From Limimaricola sp964022235 (GTDB lineage: Bacteria > Pseudomonadota > Alphaproteobacteria > Rhodobacterales > Rhodobacteraceae), in contig NZ_CAXHZL010000011.1 in assembly GCF_964022235.1 (NCBI RefSeq), positions 62,001-126,000 of the forward strand: a stretch of DNA of 64,000 nt. The letters run 5' to 3'. Both the position numbers and the translations under genes were made by a program. Under the pieces are notes generated by a model, which was not told where the DNA came from, ran no database searches, and saw only the letters and a list, made by a program, of their open reading frames with translations. How positions within the stretch are numbered: position 1 is the first letter of the stretch; each line of letters begins with the position of its first letter. Positions 47,273 through 56,046 of this stretch are shown here, piece after piece.

Positions 47273-47865
47273 CCGCGCGCCGCCTCCCAGACCGCGAATT
47301 CAGCCTCACGCTTGCGCCGCAGCTTGGAGGCGACGTGATCGGGCAGCTCCATCGGGTGCTCCGGCGACACGTTGAGCCGAGGCAGCTCGATCGTGGTGGC
47401 GAGACGCTCCTCGAGAAACCCTATGAGACTTTCCATCGCCTCGTAGCGAAACAGGTGATCGACGCCGATGCTGCCTTCGCCGCAACCGACAAAGCGGGCC
47501 TGGCTGCCGACCGAAGCATAAGGCGCGGGCTTGCCGCGCGCGTATTGGTCGACGAACTCCTCGAAGGGGATGCCGCGCGTCGAATTGGGATGTCCCGCGA
47601 GATCGTCGCGCTGTCGGTAGCGCCACCAGCTGCCGAGCCAATCCACCGGTTCGCGCACCGCGGCCACCGTCTCGAAGCCTTCGCCCCCGGCCGCTTCGAT
47701 CAGGGGCACCACGAAGCGGCGGGCTCGGTAGAGCGGCGCGTGCTTGATCTGCGGCGGGTCGCGCAGCACGAACTGCGCGCGCGGCGCCAGCGCCCCCTCC
47801 AGCGCCGTGGTTCCCGTCTTGGGCACCGCCAGCAGGATCAGGCGCTCTTTCCAGAATACCAGCAT
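47269..47865 (-). CDS. Sulfotransferase-like P-loop protein
   Basis: A 198-residue protein with a PAPS-binding 5'-phosphosulfate loop (LAVPKTGTTALEGAL, about residues 12-26) and the 3'-phosphate motif region VREPVDWLGSWWRYR. Donor and acceptor are unknown; in bacteria such genes often modify surface glycans or lipids. It converges on the antiporter gene with a 4-nt overlap of the stops. Divergent from recA with a 175-bp shared control region. Confidence 0.75.
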   Translation of the reverse strand: MLVFWKERLILLAVPKTGTTALEGALAPRAQFVLRDPPQIKHAPLYRARRFVVPLIEAAGGEGFETVAAVREPVDWLGSWWRYRQRDDLAGHPNSTRGIPFEEFVDQYARGKPAPYASVGSQARFVGCGEGSIGVDHLFRYEAMESLIGFLEERLATTIELPRLNVSPEHPMELPDHVASKLRRKREAEFAVWEAARG

Positions 47866-47937
47866 GAAGCTCTCCGTGACGTGATCGCGGTAACCTTACA
47901 TTAACCGCACCCGAGGGAAACTGATCGCAGGTTTCCC

Positions 47938-47965
47938 TTGCAATGTTCCCCTTATGGTCTCATAT
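47938..47965 (+). promoter_or_regulatory. Likely recA promoter
   Basis: TTGCAA (47938-47943), 16 nt, TCATAT (47960-47965). The SOS box begins 10 nt after the -10 element, so LexA would block the start region. Confidence 0.5.
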
Positions 47966-47975
47966 CCACCGTAGT

Positions 47976-47990
47976 GAACAAGACAAGAAC
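47976..47990 (+). promoter_or_regulatory. SOS (LexA) box of recA
   Basis: GAAC-AAGACAA-GAAC is an exact match to the alphaproteobacterial LexA operator, a GAAC-N7-GAAC direct repeat (the complement of GTTC-N7-GTTC). It is 51 nt before the recA ATG. Confidence 0.85.
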
Positions 47991-48040
47991 GACGCAATGA
48001 TTGCCGCCATGTGGCGGGTGTGGGATAAGGATTGCGAACA

Positions 48041-49129
48041 ATGGCAATGGCAGATCTTCTCCAGATGAGCGACAAGCGCACGGCAGACCGGCAGAAGGCG
48101 CTCGACAGCGCCTTGGCCCAGATCGAACGGCAGTTCGGCAAGGGCTCCATCATGAAGCTCGGTGGCGAGAACAAGTTTCCCGACATCGAGGCAACCTCCA
48201 CGGGCTCGCTCGGCCTCGACATCGCGCTGGGCATCGGCGGCCTGCCGAAAGGTCGGATCATCGAGATCTACGGCCCCGAAAGCTCGGGCAAGACGACGCT
48301 GACGCTGCATGCCGTGGCCGAAGAGCAGAAGAAGGGCGGCGTCTGCGCCTTTGTCGACGCCGAGCATGCGCTCGACCCGCAATACGCCAAGAAGCTCGGG
48401 GTGAACCTCGATGAGCTGCTGATCTCGCAGCCCGACACCGGCGAGCAGGCGCTCGAGATCGTCGACACGCTGGTCCGTTCGGGCGCGGTTTCGATGGTCG
48501 TGGTCGATTCGGTCGCGGCGCTGACGCCCAAAAGCGAGCTCGAAGGCGACATGGGCGACAGCTCGGTCGGCGTGCACGCCCGCCTGATGTCTCAGGCGAT
48601 GCGCAAGCTCACCGGCTCGATCTCGCGCTCGAACTGCATGGTCATCTTCATCAACCAGATCCGGATGAAGATCGGCGTCATGTTCGGCTCGCCCGAGACG
48701 ACCACCGGCGGCAATGCGCTCAAGTTCTACGCCTCCGTGCGTCTCGACATCCGCCGCATCGGTGCGATCAAGGACCGCGATGAGGTCGTGGGCAACGCCA
48801 CCCGCGTCAAGGTCGTAAAGAACAAGGTCGCGCCGCCGTTCAAGCAGGTCGAGTTCGACATCATGTATGGCGAGGGCATTTCCAAGACCGGTGAGCTTCT
48901 CGACCTCGGGGTCAAGGCGGGCGTGGTCGACAAGTCCGGCTCGTGGTTCTCCTACGGCGATCAGCGGATCGGGCAGGGGCGCGAGAACGCCAAGACCTTC
49001 CTCAAGGAGAACGCCCCGATCGCCAACGAGATCGAGGACAAGATCCGCGCCGCGCATGGCCTCGAATTCGCCATGTCCGACGAGGCGGGCGGCAGCAGCG
49101 ACGAGGACGACGATCTCGTCGACATGTGA
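48041..49129 (+). CDS. recA: Recombinase RecA
   Basis: RecA forms filaments on single-stranded DNA for strand exchange and triggers LexA self-cleavage. The 362-residue protein has Walker A GPESSGKTT, the MAW-type loop region and FINQIRMKIGVMFGSPETTTGG, and an acidic C-terminal tail (SDEDDDLVDM). The start is taken as the ATG at 48041 (MAMADLLQMSDKRTADRQKAL) with AAGGA nine bases upstream; ATG 48047 is also possible. Preceded by a LexA box. Confidence 0.97.
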   Translation: MAMADLLQMSDKRTADRQKALDSALAQIERQFGKGSIMKLGGENKFPDIEATSTGSLGLDIALGIGGLPKGRIIEIYGPESSGKTTLTLHAVAEEQKKGGVCAFVDAEHALDPQYAKKLGVNLDELLISQPDTGEQALEIVDTLVRSGAVSMVVVDSVAALTPKSELEGDMGDSSVGVHARLMSQAMRKLTGSISRSNCMVIFINQIRMKIGVMFGSPETTTGGNALKFYASVRLDIRRIGAIKDRDEVVGNATRVKVVKNKVAPPFKQVEFDIMYGEGISKTGELLDLGVKAGVVDKSGSWFSYGDQRIGQGRENAKTFLKENAPIANEIEDKIRAAHGLEFAMSDEAGGSSDEDDDLVDM

Positions 49130-49163
49130 TCCAAGCTCCGCATGAAAATCGCGTGGTGCTGAC

Positions 49164-49189
49164 GGGCCGGGGCGCAAGCTCCGGCCCTT
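49164..49189 (+). terminator. Hairpin terminator after recA
   Basis: GGGCCGGGGC (49164-49173) pairs with 49178-49187 (one G-U) around GCAA, followed by TTTG. It is 34 nt after the recA stop; the T-run is short. Confidence 0.65.
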
Positions 49190-49286
49190 TGCGTTTCGGG
49201 GCGTTCACGGGCCTCGGTGCGCGCGGGACTTTACGCGCAGCGAGGCCGGGGATAGGACGTCTACGCCGCGACCCGAAGGAGACGTC

Positions 49287-51965
49287 ATGACCAGCCTCGC
49301 CGATATCCGCTCCACCTTTCTGGATTTCTACAAGCGGCAGGGCCACGCCGTGGTCTCCAGCTCGCCTCTGGTGCCCCGCAACGACCCCACCTTGATGTTC
49401 ACGAACTCAGGCATGGTGCAGTTCAAGAACCTGTTCACCGGGGTCGAGACGCGCGACTACACCCGCGCCACCACCGCGCAGAAATGCGTGCGCGCGGGCG
49501 GCAAGCACAACGATCTCGATAACGTGGGCTACACCGCGCGGCATCACACCTTCTTCGAGATGATGGGCAACTTTTCTTTCGGCGACTACTTCAAGGAAGA
49601 GGCGATCCGCTATTCCTGGGAGCTGCTGACCAAGGACTTCGGCCTCAACCCCGACAAGCTGCTCGTCACGGTGTATCACACCGACGAGGAGGCTGCGGAT
49701 CTGTGGAAGAAGATCGCCGGTCTGCCCGACGAGCGGATCATCCGCATCGCGACTTCCGACAACTTCTGGATGATGGGGCCGACCGGCCCCTGCGGTCCCT
49801 GCTCCGAGATCTTCTACGATCACGGCCCATCGATCTGGGGCGGCCCTCCGGGTTCGCCCGAGGAGGATGGCGACCGGTTCATCGAGATCTGGAACATCGT
49901 CTTCATGCAGTACGAGCAGTTCGAGGACGGCACGCGTCGCGATCTCGAGCAGCAGTCGATCGACACCGGCATGGGGCTGGAGCGGATCGGCGCGCTCTTG
50001 CAGGGTAAGCACGACAACTACGACACCGACCTGATGCGGTCGCTGATCGAGGCTTCGGCCCATGCCACCTCGACCGACCCCGATGGCGACGCCAAGACCC
50101 ATCACCGCGTGGTGGCCGACCACCTGCGTTCGACCTCCTTCCTGATCGCCGATGGCGTCATGCCCTCGAACGAGGGCCGCGGCTACGTGCTGCGCCGGAT
50201 CATGCGCCGCGCCATGCGCCACGCGCACCAGCTTGGCGCGCAGGATCCGCTGATGCACCGGCTGGTGCCGGCGCTCGTCAACGAGATGGGGGCGGCCTAC
50301 CCCGAGCTGGGTCAGGCCCGCGCGCTGATCGAGGAGACGCTGCGCGCCGAGGAAACCCGGTTCCGCCAGACGCTCGATCGCGGCCTGCGGCTTCTGGACG
50401 ACGAGCTTTCGAACCTGCCCGAAGGCGCGGCGCTGCCCGGCGCTGCGGCGTTCAAGCTCTATGACACCTTCGGCTTCCCGCTCGACCTCACGCAGGACGC
50501 GCTGCGCGAAAAGGGCCGCACGGTCGATACCAGCGGCTTTGACGCCGCCATGGCCGAGCAGAAGGCCAAGGCGCGCGCCGCATGGTCCGGCTCGGGCGAG
50601 GTGGCCGATGCGAGCCACTGGTACGACCTCGCCGATCAGCACGGCGCGACCGAATTTCTGGGCTATGACACCGAAGAGGCCGAGGGCCAGATCCTCGCCG
50701 TGCTCGATAGCGCGGATCAGGTCGAGAAGGCCGAGGCCGGCACCAAGGTGCAGGTCGTGCTGAACCAGACGCCGTTCTACGCCGAAAGCGGCGGTCAGGT
50801 CGGCGACACCGGCACCATCCGCACCGACACCGGCCTCGTGCGCGTCTCCGATTGCCGTCGCATCGCCGGGCTCTTCGTCCATGTGGGCGAGGTGACCGAG
50901 GGCCATGTCGATCGCGGTCAGGGCGCCGAACTCAAGGTCGATCACGCGCGCCGCACCGGCATTCGCGCCAACCATTCGGCCACGCATCTGCTCAACGAGG
51001 CGCTGCGCGCGGCACTGGGTGATCACGTGGCGCAGCGCGGCTCGCTCAACGCGCACGACCGTTTGCGCTTTGACTTCAGCCACAGCGCCGCGCTGACCCC
51101 TGCCGAGATCGAGAAGATCGAGGACGAGGTCAACGACATGATCCGGCAGAACTCCACCGTCGAGACGCGGGTGATGACCCCGGACGAGGCGCGGGAATTG
51201 GGCGCGCAGGCGCTGTTCGGCGAGAAATACGGCGACGAGGTGCGCGTCGTGTCGATGGGCAAGCTCGAGGGTTCGGGCAAGGGCACCGATCAAGCGACCT
51301 ATTCGATCGAGTTGTGCGGCGGCACCCATGTGCGCCAGACCGGCGACATCGGCGCCTTCGTGCTGCTGTCCGACAGCGCGTCGTCGTCGGGCGTGCGCCG
51401 GATCGAGGCGCTGACGGGGCGCGAGGCGCTCAAGCATCTCGCGCAGCAGGGCCAGACCCTCTCGGAAGTGGCGCAGGTGCTCAAGACGCCGGTATCGGAG
51501 GTAATCGAGCGCGTGAAGGCGCTGGCCGAAGAGCGCCGTGCACTCGCCAACGAGGTGGCGCAGCTGCGCCGCGACATCGCCATGGGCGGAAGCTCTGGCG
51601 GGGCCGGCGCGCAGGCGGTCGAGGTCGGCGGCGTGAAGTTCCAGGGCCAGGTGCTCAAGGGCGTCACCGGCAAGGACCTCCCGGCGCTGATCGACCAGAT
51701 CAAGGGCCAGATCGGCTCTGGCGCGGTGCTGCTCATCGCCGAGGCCGGTGGCAAGGCCGCCGTGGCGGCGGGTGTCACCGATGACCTCAAGGACAAGATC
51801 TCGGCGGTCGATCTGCTGCGCGCGGCGGTGGCGGAACTCGGTGGCAAGGGCGGCGGTGGCCGTGCCGACATGGCGCAGGGCGGCGCGGCCAGCGCCGACA
51901 ACGCCGAAGCCGCGATCAAGGCGGCCGAGGCCGTGCTGGCGCAGGCCGTGGAGGGCGTGGCATGA
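49287..51965 (+). CDS. alaS: Alanyl-tRNA synthetase
   Basis: This class II synthetase charges tRNA-Ala through the G3-U70 pair. The 892 residues include the catalytic domain (about 1-440, GGKHNDLDNVGYTARHHTFFEMMGNFSFGDY-type motif 2 region), the editing domain with zinc ligands in NHSATHLLNEAL and CGGTHV, and a C-terminal Gly-rich C-Ala domain. The ATG at 49287 follows AAGGAG. It overlaps the next gene by four bases. Confidence 0.97.
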   Translation: MTSLADIRSTFLDFYKRQGHAVVSSSPLVPRNDPTLMFTNSGMVQFKNLFTGVETRDYTRATTAQKCVRAGGKHNDLDNVGYTARHHTFFEMMGNFSFGDYFKEEAIRYSWELLTKDFGLNPDKLLVTVYHTDEEAADLWKKIAGLPDERIIRIATSDNFWMMGPTGPCGPCSEIFYDHGPSIWGGPPGSPEEDGDRFIEIWNIVFMQYEQFEDGTRRDLEQQSIDTGMGLERIGALLQGKHDNYDTDLMRSLIEASAHATSTDPDGDAKTHHRVVADHLRSTSFLIADGVMPSNEGRGYVLRRIMRRAMRHAHQLGAQDPLMHRLVPALVNEMGAAYPELGQARALIEETLRAEETRFRQTLDRGLRLLDDELSNLPEGAALPGAAAFKLYDTFGFPLDLTQDALREKGRTVDTSGFDAAMAEQKAKARAAWSGSGEVADASHWYDLADQHGATEFLGYDTEEAEGQILAVLDSADQVEKAEAGTKVQVVLNQTPFYAESGGQVGDTGTIRTDTGLVRVSDCRRIAGLFVHVGEVTEGHVDRGQGAELKVDHARRTGIRANHSATHLLNEALRAALGDHVAQRGSLNAHDRLRFDFSHSAALTPAEIEKIEDEVNDMIRQNSTVETRVMTPDEARELGAQALFGEKYGDEVRVVSMGKLEGSGKGTDQATYSIELCGGTHVRQTGDIGAFVLLSDSASSSGVRRIEALTGREALKHLAQQGQTLSEVAQVLKTPVSEVIERVKALAEERRALANEVAQLRRDIAMGGSSGGAGAQAVEVGGVKFQGQVLKGVTGKDLPALIDQIKGQIGSGAVLLIAEAGGKAAVAAGVTDDLKDKISAVDLLRAAVAELGGKGGGGRADMAQGGAASADNAEAAIKAAEAVLAQAVEGVA

Positions 51966-52246
51966 GCGCGCTCTGGATCGCCCATGTGAGCGTCTCCGAC
52001 GAGGCGGCCTATATGGAGTACGCCAAGCGGGCGACTGGTGCGATCGCCGATCACGGCGGCGTCTTTCTCGCGCGGGGCGGCGCTTACGAGCAGCTCGAGG
52101 GCCGCGATCGCCCGCGCAACGTCGTGGCGCGTTTCCCAAGCCTTCAGGCGGCGCATGACTGCTACCACTCGGCGGCCTACCAAGAGGCCTTGAGCTTTGC
52201 CAAGGGCGCGGCCGAGCGTGATCTTGTGATCGTCGAGGAGGTCTGA
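51962..52246 (+). CDS. DUF1330 family protein
   Basis: A 94-residue protein of the DUF1330 ferredoxin-like group: ALWIAHVSVSDEAAYMEYAKRA, IADHGGVFLARGG, and VVARFPSLQAAHDCYHSAAYQEA. Its biochemical role is unknown. It overlaps alaS as ATGA and its 3' end contains the AGGAGGT that appears to serve the next gene, so the three are translationally coupled. Confidence 0.88.
   Translation: MSALWIAHVSVSDEAAYMEYAKRATGAIADHGGVFLARGGAYEQLEGRDRPRNVVARFPSLQAAHDCYHSAAYQEALSFAKGAAERDLVIVEEV
52236..52242 (+). promoter_or_regulatory. Strong Shine-Dalgarno sequence deciding the MOSC start
   Basis: AGGAGGT inside the last codons of the DUF1330 gene, six bases before a CTG codon at 52249. No ATG, GTG or TTG exists in the downstream frame until 52354. 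Confidence 0.6.
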
Positions 52247-52248
52247 GG

Positions 52249-52716
52249 CTGGAAACGGTCGCAAGCCTCACCTCGCGGTTTCCACGACCCGGCCGGGTCG
52301 ACTGGATCGGAACAAGGCCCGCGCGACGCGCGGGCCTTGTTGCCGTCGATGGGGTGGAGATCACCGCCTCGGGCCTCGCGGGCGATCATGCCCGGCCCGG
52401 CAAGCGGGCGGTAACGCTCATTCAAGCCGAGCACCTGCCGGTCATCGCGGCACTCAGCGGGCATGGGGCGGTATCGCCCGAGGCCCTGCGCCGCAACATC
52501 GTCGTTTCGGGCGTGAACCTCACCGCCGCGCGGCATCGCGATCTGCGCTTGGGCACGGCGGTGCTGCGGTTTTCGGTGCCCTGCGCGCCGTGTTCGCGCA
52601 TGGAGGCGGCCTTGGGGGCAGGCGGCTACAACGCGATGCGTGGTCATGGCGGCTGGTGCCTGGAGGTGCTGGAGCCCGGCTGGGTCGGCTTGGGCGATAC
52701 CGTCACACCGATCTGA
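52249..52716 (+). CDS. MOSC-domain protein with a probable CTG start
   Basis: MOSC domains bind molybdenum cofactor or sulfur carriers. The frame reads LETVASLTSRFPRPGRVDWIG then family-like ARRAGLVAVDGVEITASGLAGDHARPGKRAVTLIQAEHL and the Cys pair in FSVPCAPCSRMEAAL. The N-terminal part is conserved in style, yet between the in-frame stop at 52219-52221 and the GTG at 52354 there is no standard start codon. CTG 52249 sits behind AGGAGGT at good spacing and gives 155 residues; starting at GTG 52354 would cut into the domain (120 residues). Confidence 0.75.
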   Translation: METVASLTSRFPRPGRVDWIGTRPARRAGLVAVDGVEITASGLAGDHARPGKRAVTLIQAEHLPVIAALSGHGAVSPEALRRNIVVSGVNLTAARHRDLRLGTAVLRFSVPCAPCSRMEAALGAGGYNAMRGHGGWCLEVLEPGWVGLGDTVTPI

Positions 52717-52737
52717 AACCCCGCCCCCATGAGACGA

Positions 52738-52767
52738 AAAACGCCCGGTCTTTCGACCGGGCGTTTT
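52738..52767. terminator. Bidirectional intrinsic terminator
   Basis: AAAACGCCCGGTC (52738-52750) pairs with 52755-52767 around TTTC, with A-run and T-run flanks. It separates the MOSC gene from the convergent typA. Confidence 0.93.
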
Positions 52768-52786
52768 CCTGTTCAAGAGGCGTCGA

Positions 52787-54604
52787 TCAGCTCGCGCGCG
52801 CCTGACGCTTGCGCTCGTGCGGGTCGAGGAACCGCTTGCGCATGCGCACGGCAAGCGGGGTCACTTCGACCAGCTCGTCGTCGTCGATATAGGCGATCGC
52901 CTGCTCGAGGCTCAGCTCGACGGGAGGCGTCAGGCGGACCGCTTCGTCGGTGCCCGAGGCCCGCACGTTGGTCAGCTTCTTGCCCTTGAGCGGGTTCACT
53001 TCGAGATCGTTGTCACGGCTGTGCTCGCCGATGATCATGCCCTCGTAGACCGGCGCCTGCGGGTGGATGAACATCTTGCCGCGATCTTCGAGGTTCCACA
53101 GCGCGTAAGCCACCGCGGTGCCGTTCTCCATCGAGATCAGCACGCCCTGACGACGGCCCTGGATCGGACCCTTGTGCGGGGTCCAGCCGTGGAAGATGCG
53201 GTTGAGAACGCCCGAGCCGCGCGTGTCGGTCAGGAATTCGCCGTGATAGCCGATCAGGCCGCGCGAGGGCACGTAGGCGATGATCCGGGTCTTGCCGGCG
53301 CCTGCGGGCTTCATCTCGGCCAGTTCGCCCTTGCGGGCACCGGTGAGCTTTTCGACGACCGCGCCGGTGTACTCGTCATCGACGTCGATGGTGACTTCCT
53401 CGACCGGCTCCATGCGGACGCCGTCCTCGTGCTTGAAGATCACCTGCGGACGCGAGATCGACAGCTCGAAGCCCTCGCGGCGCATGTTCTCGATCAGCAC
53501 GCCCATCTGAAGTTCGCCGCGACCGGACACCTCGAAGGCCTCGCCGCCGGGGGTGTCGTCGATGCGGATCGCGACGTTCGATTCGGCTTCCTTGTGCAGG
53601 CGCTCGCGGATCACGCGGGACTGCACTTTCTTGCCGTCGCGGCCAGCCAGCGGGCTGTCGTTGATGCCGAAGGTCACGGTGATGGTCGGCGGATCGATCG
53701 GCTGTGCGGGGATCGCATCCTCGACCGAAAGGTCGCAGATCGTATCGGCCACGGTGGCCTTGGACATGCCCGCGAGGGTCACGATGTCACCGGCTTCGGC
53801 GACCTCGATCGGCTGCTGGCCAAGGCCGCGGAACGCGAGGATCTTGGAGACGCGGAACTGCTCGATCTTGTCGCCATTGCGCGACAGCGCCTTGACGGTC
53901 TCGTTGGCCCGCAGCGTGCCGCTCTCGACGCGGCCGGTCAGGATCCGGCCCAGGAACGGGTCGGCCGACAGCGTGGTCGCCAGCATGCGGAACGGCTCGC
54001 CCTTGGCGGCCTGCTGCTTGGGGGCCTCGACGTGGTTCACAATCAGGTCGAACAGGGCCTTGAGGTCTTTGCGCGGGCCGTCGAGTTCCATGTCGGCCCA
54101 GCCGGAGCGGCCGGAGGCGTACATGGTCGGGAAGTCGAGCTGCTGATCGTCGGCGCCGAGGTTGGCGAAGAGATCGAAGCATTCGTCGAGCGCGCGGTCG
54201 GGCTCGGCGTCCTGCTTGTCGACCTTGTTCAGGACCACGATCGGCTTCAGGCCGAGGGCCAGCGCCTTGGAGGTCACGAACTTAGTCTGGGGCATCGGGC
54301 CTTCGGCGGCGTCGACGAGGAGAACCACGCCATCGACCATCGACAGGATCCGCTCCACCTCACCGCCGAAATCGGCGTGACCGGGGGTGTCGACGATGTT
54401 GATGCGGGTATTGCCCCATTCGACAGAGGTCGCCTTGGCGAGGATGGTGATCCCGCGCTCGCGCTCGATGTCGTTGCTGTCCATGGCGCGCTCGGAGACG
54501 GCTTGGTTCTCGCGGAAGGCGCCGGACTGTTTCAGGAGCTCGTCCACCAGCGTCGTCTTGCCATGGTCAACGTGCGCGATGATCGCGATGTTGCGGATTT
54601 CCAT
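52787..54604 (-). CDS. typA: Ribosome-associated GTPase TypA/BipA
   Basis: TypA is a translational GTPase related to EF-G and LepA, involved in 50S assembly and stress adaptation. The 605-residue protein has G1 AHVDHGKTTL, G3 VDTPGHADFGGEV and G4 LNKVDKQDA, followed by domain II, an EF-G-like domain V and the TypA-specific C-terminal domain (GVLNRIFHGWTPHKG). Length is typical. Confidence 0.96.
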   Translation of the reverse strand: MEIRNIAIIAHVDHGKTTLVDELLKQSGAFRENQAVSERAMDSNDIERERGITILAKATSVEWGNTRINIVDTPGHADFGGEVERILSMVDGVVLLVDAAEGPMPQTKFVTSKALALGLKPIVVLNKVDKQDAEPDRALDECFDLFANLGADDQQLDFPTMYASGRSGWADMELDGPRKDLKALFDLIVNHVEAPKQQAAKGEPFRMLATTLSADPFLGRILTGRVESGTLRANETVKALSRNGDKIEQFRVSKILAFRGLGQQPIEVAEAGDIVTLAGMSKATVADTICDLSVEDAIPAQPIDPPTITVTFGINDSPLAGRDGKKVQSRVIRERLHKEAESNVAIRIDDTPGGEAFEVSGRGELQMGVLIENMRREGFELSISRPQVIFKHEDGVRMEPVEEVTIDVDDEYTGAVVEKLTGARKGELAEMKPAGAGKTRIIAYVPSRGLIGYHGEFLTDTRGSGVLNRIFHGWTPHKGPIQGRRQGVLISMENGTAVAYALWNLEDRGKMFIHPQAPVYEGMIIGEHSRDNDLEVNPLKGKKLTNVRASGTDEAVRLTPPVELSLEQAIAYIDDDELVEVTPLAVRMRKRFLDPHERKRQARAS

Positions 54605-54700
54605 TCAATTCACTCTTTCAGGGGTCAGCGCGCCTCTACACCAAAAAAGCGCGGTTGGCCAGCCTTGTCGCCGCATCGCGGCGTCATGGCAGGGATGCGC

Positions 54701-55030
54701 CTAGTGCGGGTTGGCGCCGGAGAAGACATTGATCACCACGATGCCCGACAGGATCAGCGACATGCCGATCACCGCCGCCGTGTCGAGCTTCTGCCCGAAC
54801 AGGGTCCAGCCGATCGCGGCGATGAGCACGATGCCCAAACCCGCCCAGATCGCATAGGCGATGCCCACGGGGATCGCTTCGAGCGCAAGCGACAGCAGGT
54901 AGAAGGACAGACAATAGCCCAGCACCGCGACCACGGACGCGCCGGGGCGGGTGAATTGCTGGCTGGCGTGCAGCGCCGTCGTGGCGACGGTTTCGCTGGC
55001 GATGGCGAATAACAGGACGATCCAAGGCAT
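54701..55030 (-). CDS. Small multidrug resistance (SMR) efflux protein
   Basis: A 109-residue protein with four membrane segments and the conserved glutamate of helix 1 (FAIASETVATTALHAS), plus GIAYAIWAGLGIVLIAAIGW in helix 3: the EmrE/Qac type. Such proteins exchange cationic compounds for protons as antiparallel dimers. Substrates cannot be predicted. The yitT-like gene ends 10 bp upstream. Confidence 0.9.
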   Translation of the reverse strand: MPWIVLLFAIASETVATTALHASQQFTRPGASVVAVLGYCLSFYLLSLALEAIPVGIAYAIWAGLGIVLIAAIGWTLFGQKLDTAAVIGMSLILSGIVVINVFSGANPH

Positions 55031-55040
55031 GGGCAGCCCC

Positions 55041-55652
55041 TCAGGTGGCGATGTAGCGGTCGCGGCGGTGGTTGAACGCGATCACCGTGTTGAGGATCAC
55101 CGCGCCCAGAAGCGACCACAGAACGGTGGTCGTGTCGAACAGCATCAGGGCCGTGGTGAAGATCACCGCATCAGCCCCCAGCTGCACATAGCCCGCGCGA
55201 AAGCCGAGGCGATCCTGAACGAGCAATGCGACGATGCCCAAGCCCCCGAGGCTGCCGTTGTGGCGAAACACGCCCAAAAGCCCGAGGCCGGTGAGCACGC
55301 CGAAGGCCACGGCACCGAGCCACGGATCGAGGCGCATGATCTCGAAGTGCTCGGGCAGGAACTCGGTCAGGGCCGAGAGCAGCGTCACCGAAATGATCGA
55401 TTTCAGCGTGAACTCGGGCCCCAAGCGCACCCAGGCCAGCCAGTAGAACGGCAGGTTGATCGCGAAGAAAACCGCGCCAAAGGACCAGTCGGTCAGATAG
55501 GAGATGATCACCGCGATGCCCGCGGTCTGCCCGGTGATCAACCCGACCTGCGTCAGGATGTGCAGGCCGATCGAGCAGGCAAAGACGCCGATGCCGAGGC
55601 CTTGGAGGTCCTCGACGATGGAATGGCGGGTGGGGGTGGACACGCTGCGCAT
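55041..55652 (-). CDS. YitT-family membrane protein
   Basis: A roughly 203-residue protein with five or six membrane segments and the YitT/DUF161 pattern GIGVFACSIGLHILTQVGLITGQTAGIAVIISYLTDWSFGAVFFAINLPFYWLAW and FRHNGSLGGLGIVALL. It lacks the C-terminal DUF2179 domain of the Bacillus proteins. Function unknown. Start is uncertain: GTG 55661, ATG 55652 and GTG 55643 all surround a GGAGGAG. Confidence 0.82.
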   Translation of the reverse strand: MRSVSTPTRHSIVEDLQGLGIGVFACSIGLHILTQVGLITGQTAGIAVIISYLTDWSFGAVFFAINLPFYWLAWVRLGPEFTLKSIISVTLLSALTEFLPEHFEIMRLDPWLGAVAFGVLTGLGLLGVFRHNGSLGGLGIVALLVQDRLGFRAGYVQLGADAVIFTTALMLFDTTTVLWSLLGAVILNTVIAFNHRRDRYIAT

Positions 55653-55693
55653 CTCCTCCACATAGGGCAGAGTTGCTGACCTGTCCAGTGGGC

Positions 55694-56041
55694 TCAGTCG
55701 CCGCGCAGGCGTGGCGGCAGCTCGCAGCCCCAGACCCGCGCGCCGGGGATGAACCGATGCGGCAGCTGCGTGGGCAGGTTCGGCAGTTCGCAGGCGTGAA
55801 AGGGCGATTGCGCATCGCGCGGCAGCGCCTGATCGGGCCGCAGCCAGATCCGGCGCCCGGTGGCCGCGTCACCCGCATGCACCACGAGGTCCATATCGCA
55901 GCGGTTGGTGCGCACCGCCGAGATGCACTCATCTGCCACGGGCAGGCGCTCACCGCCGAGAAAGTCCCGGGCGGCGGAGACGAGGACGGCGGCCCCGATC
56001 AGGACCGCCGCCAACAGGATCAATTTGCGCTTGAAGCGCAT
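55694..56041 (-). CDS. Small membrane-anchored protein of unknown function
   Basis: A 115-residue protein with one N-terminal hydrophobic segment (KLILLAAVLIGAAVLVSAA), then a soluble part with four cysteines (CISAVRTNRC, ACELPNLP, WGCELPP) that could form disulfides if exported. No known family recognised. It starts 5 bp downstream of the icd stop on the same strand and is probably cotranscribed with icd. Confidence 0.65.
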   Translation of the reverse strand: MRFKRKLILLAAVLIGAAVLVSAARDFLGGERLPVADECISAVRTNRCDMDLVVHAGDAATGRRIWLRPDQALPRDAQSPFHACELPNLPTQLPHRFIPGARVWGCELPPRLRGD

Positions 56042-56046
56042 GCCGC

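Noticed and set aside
49407..52364. Minus-strand open frame of about 985 codons opposite alaS
   Set aside because: Same reason: it mirrors alaS codons, has no recognisable domain and no ribosome binding site.
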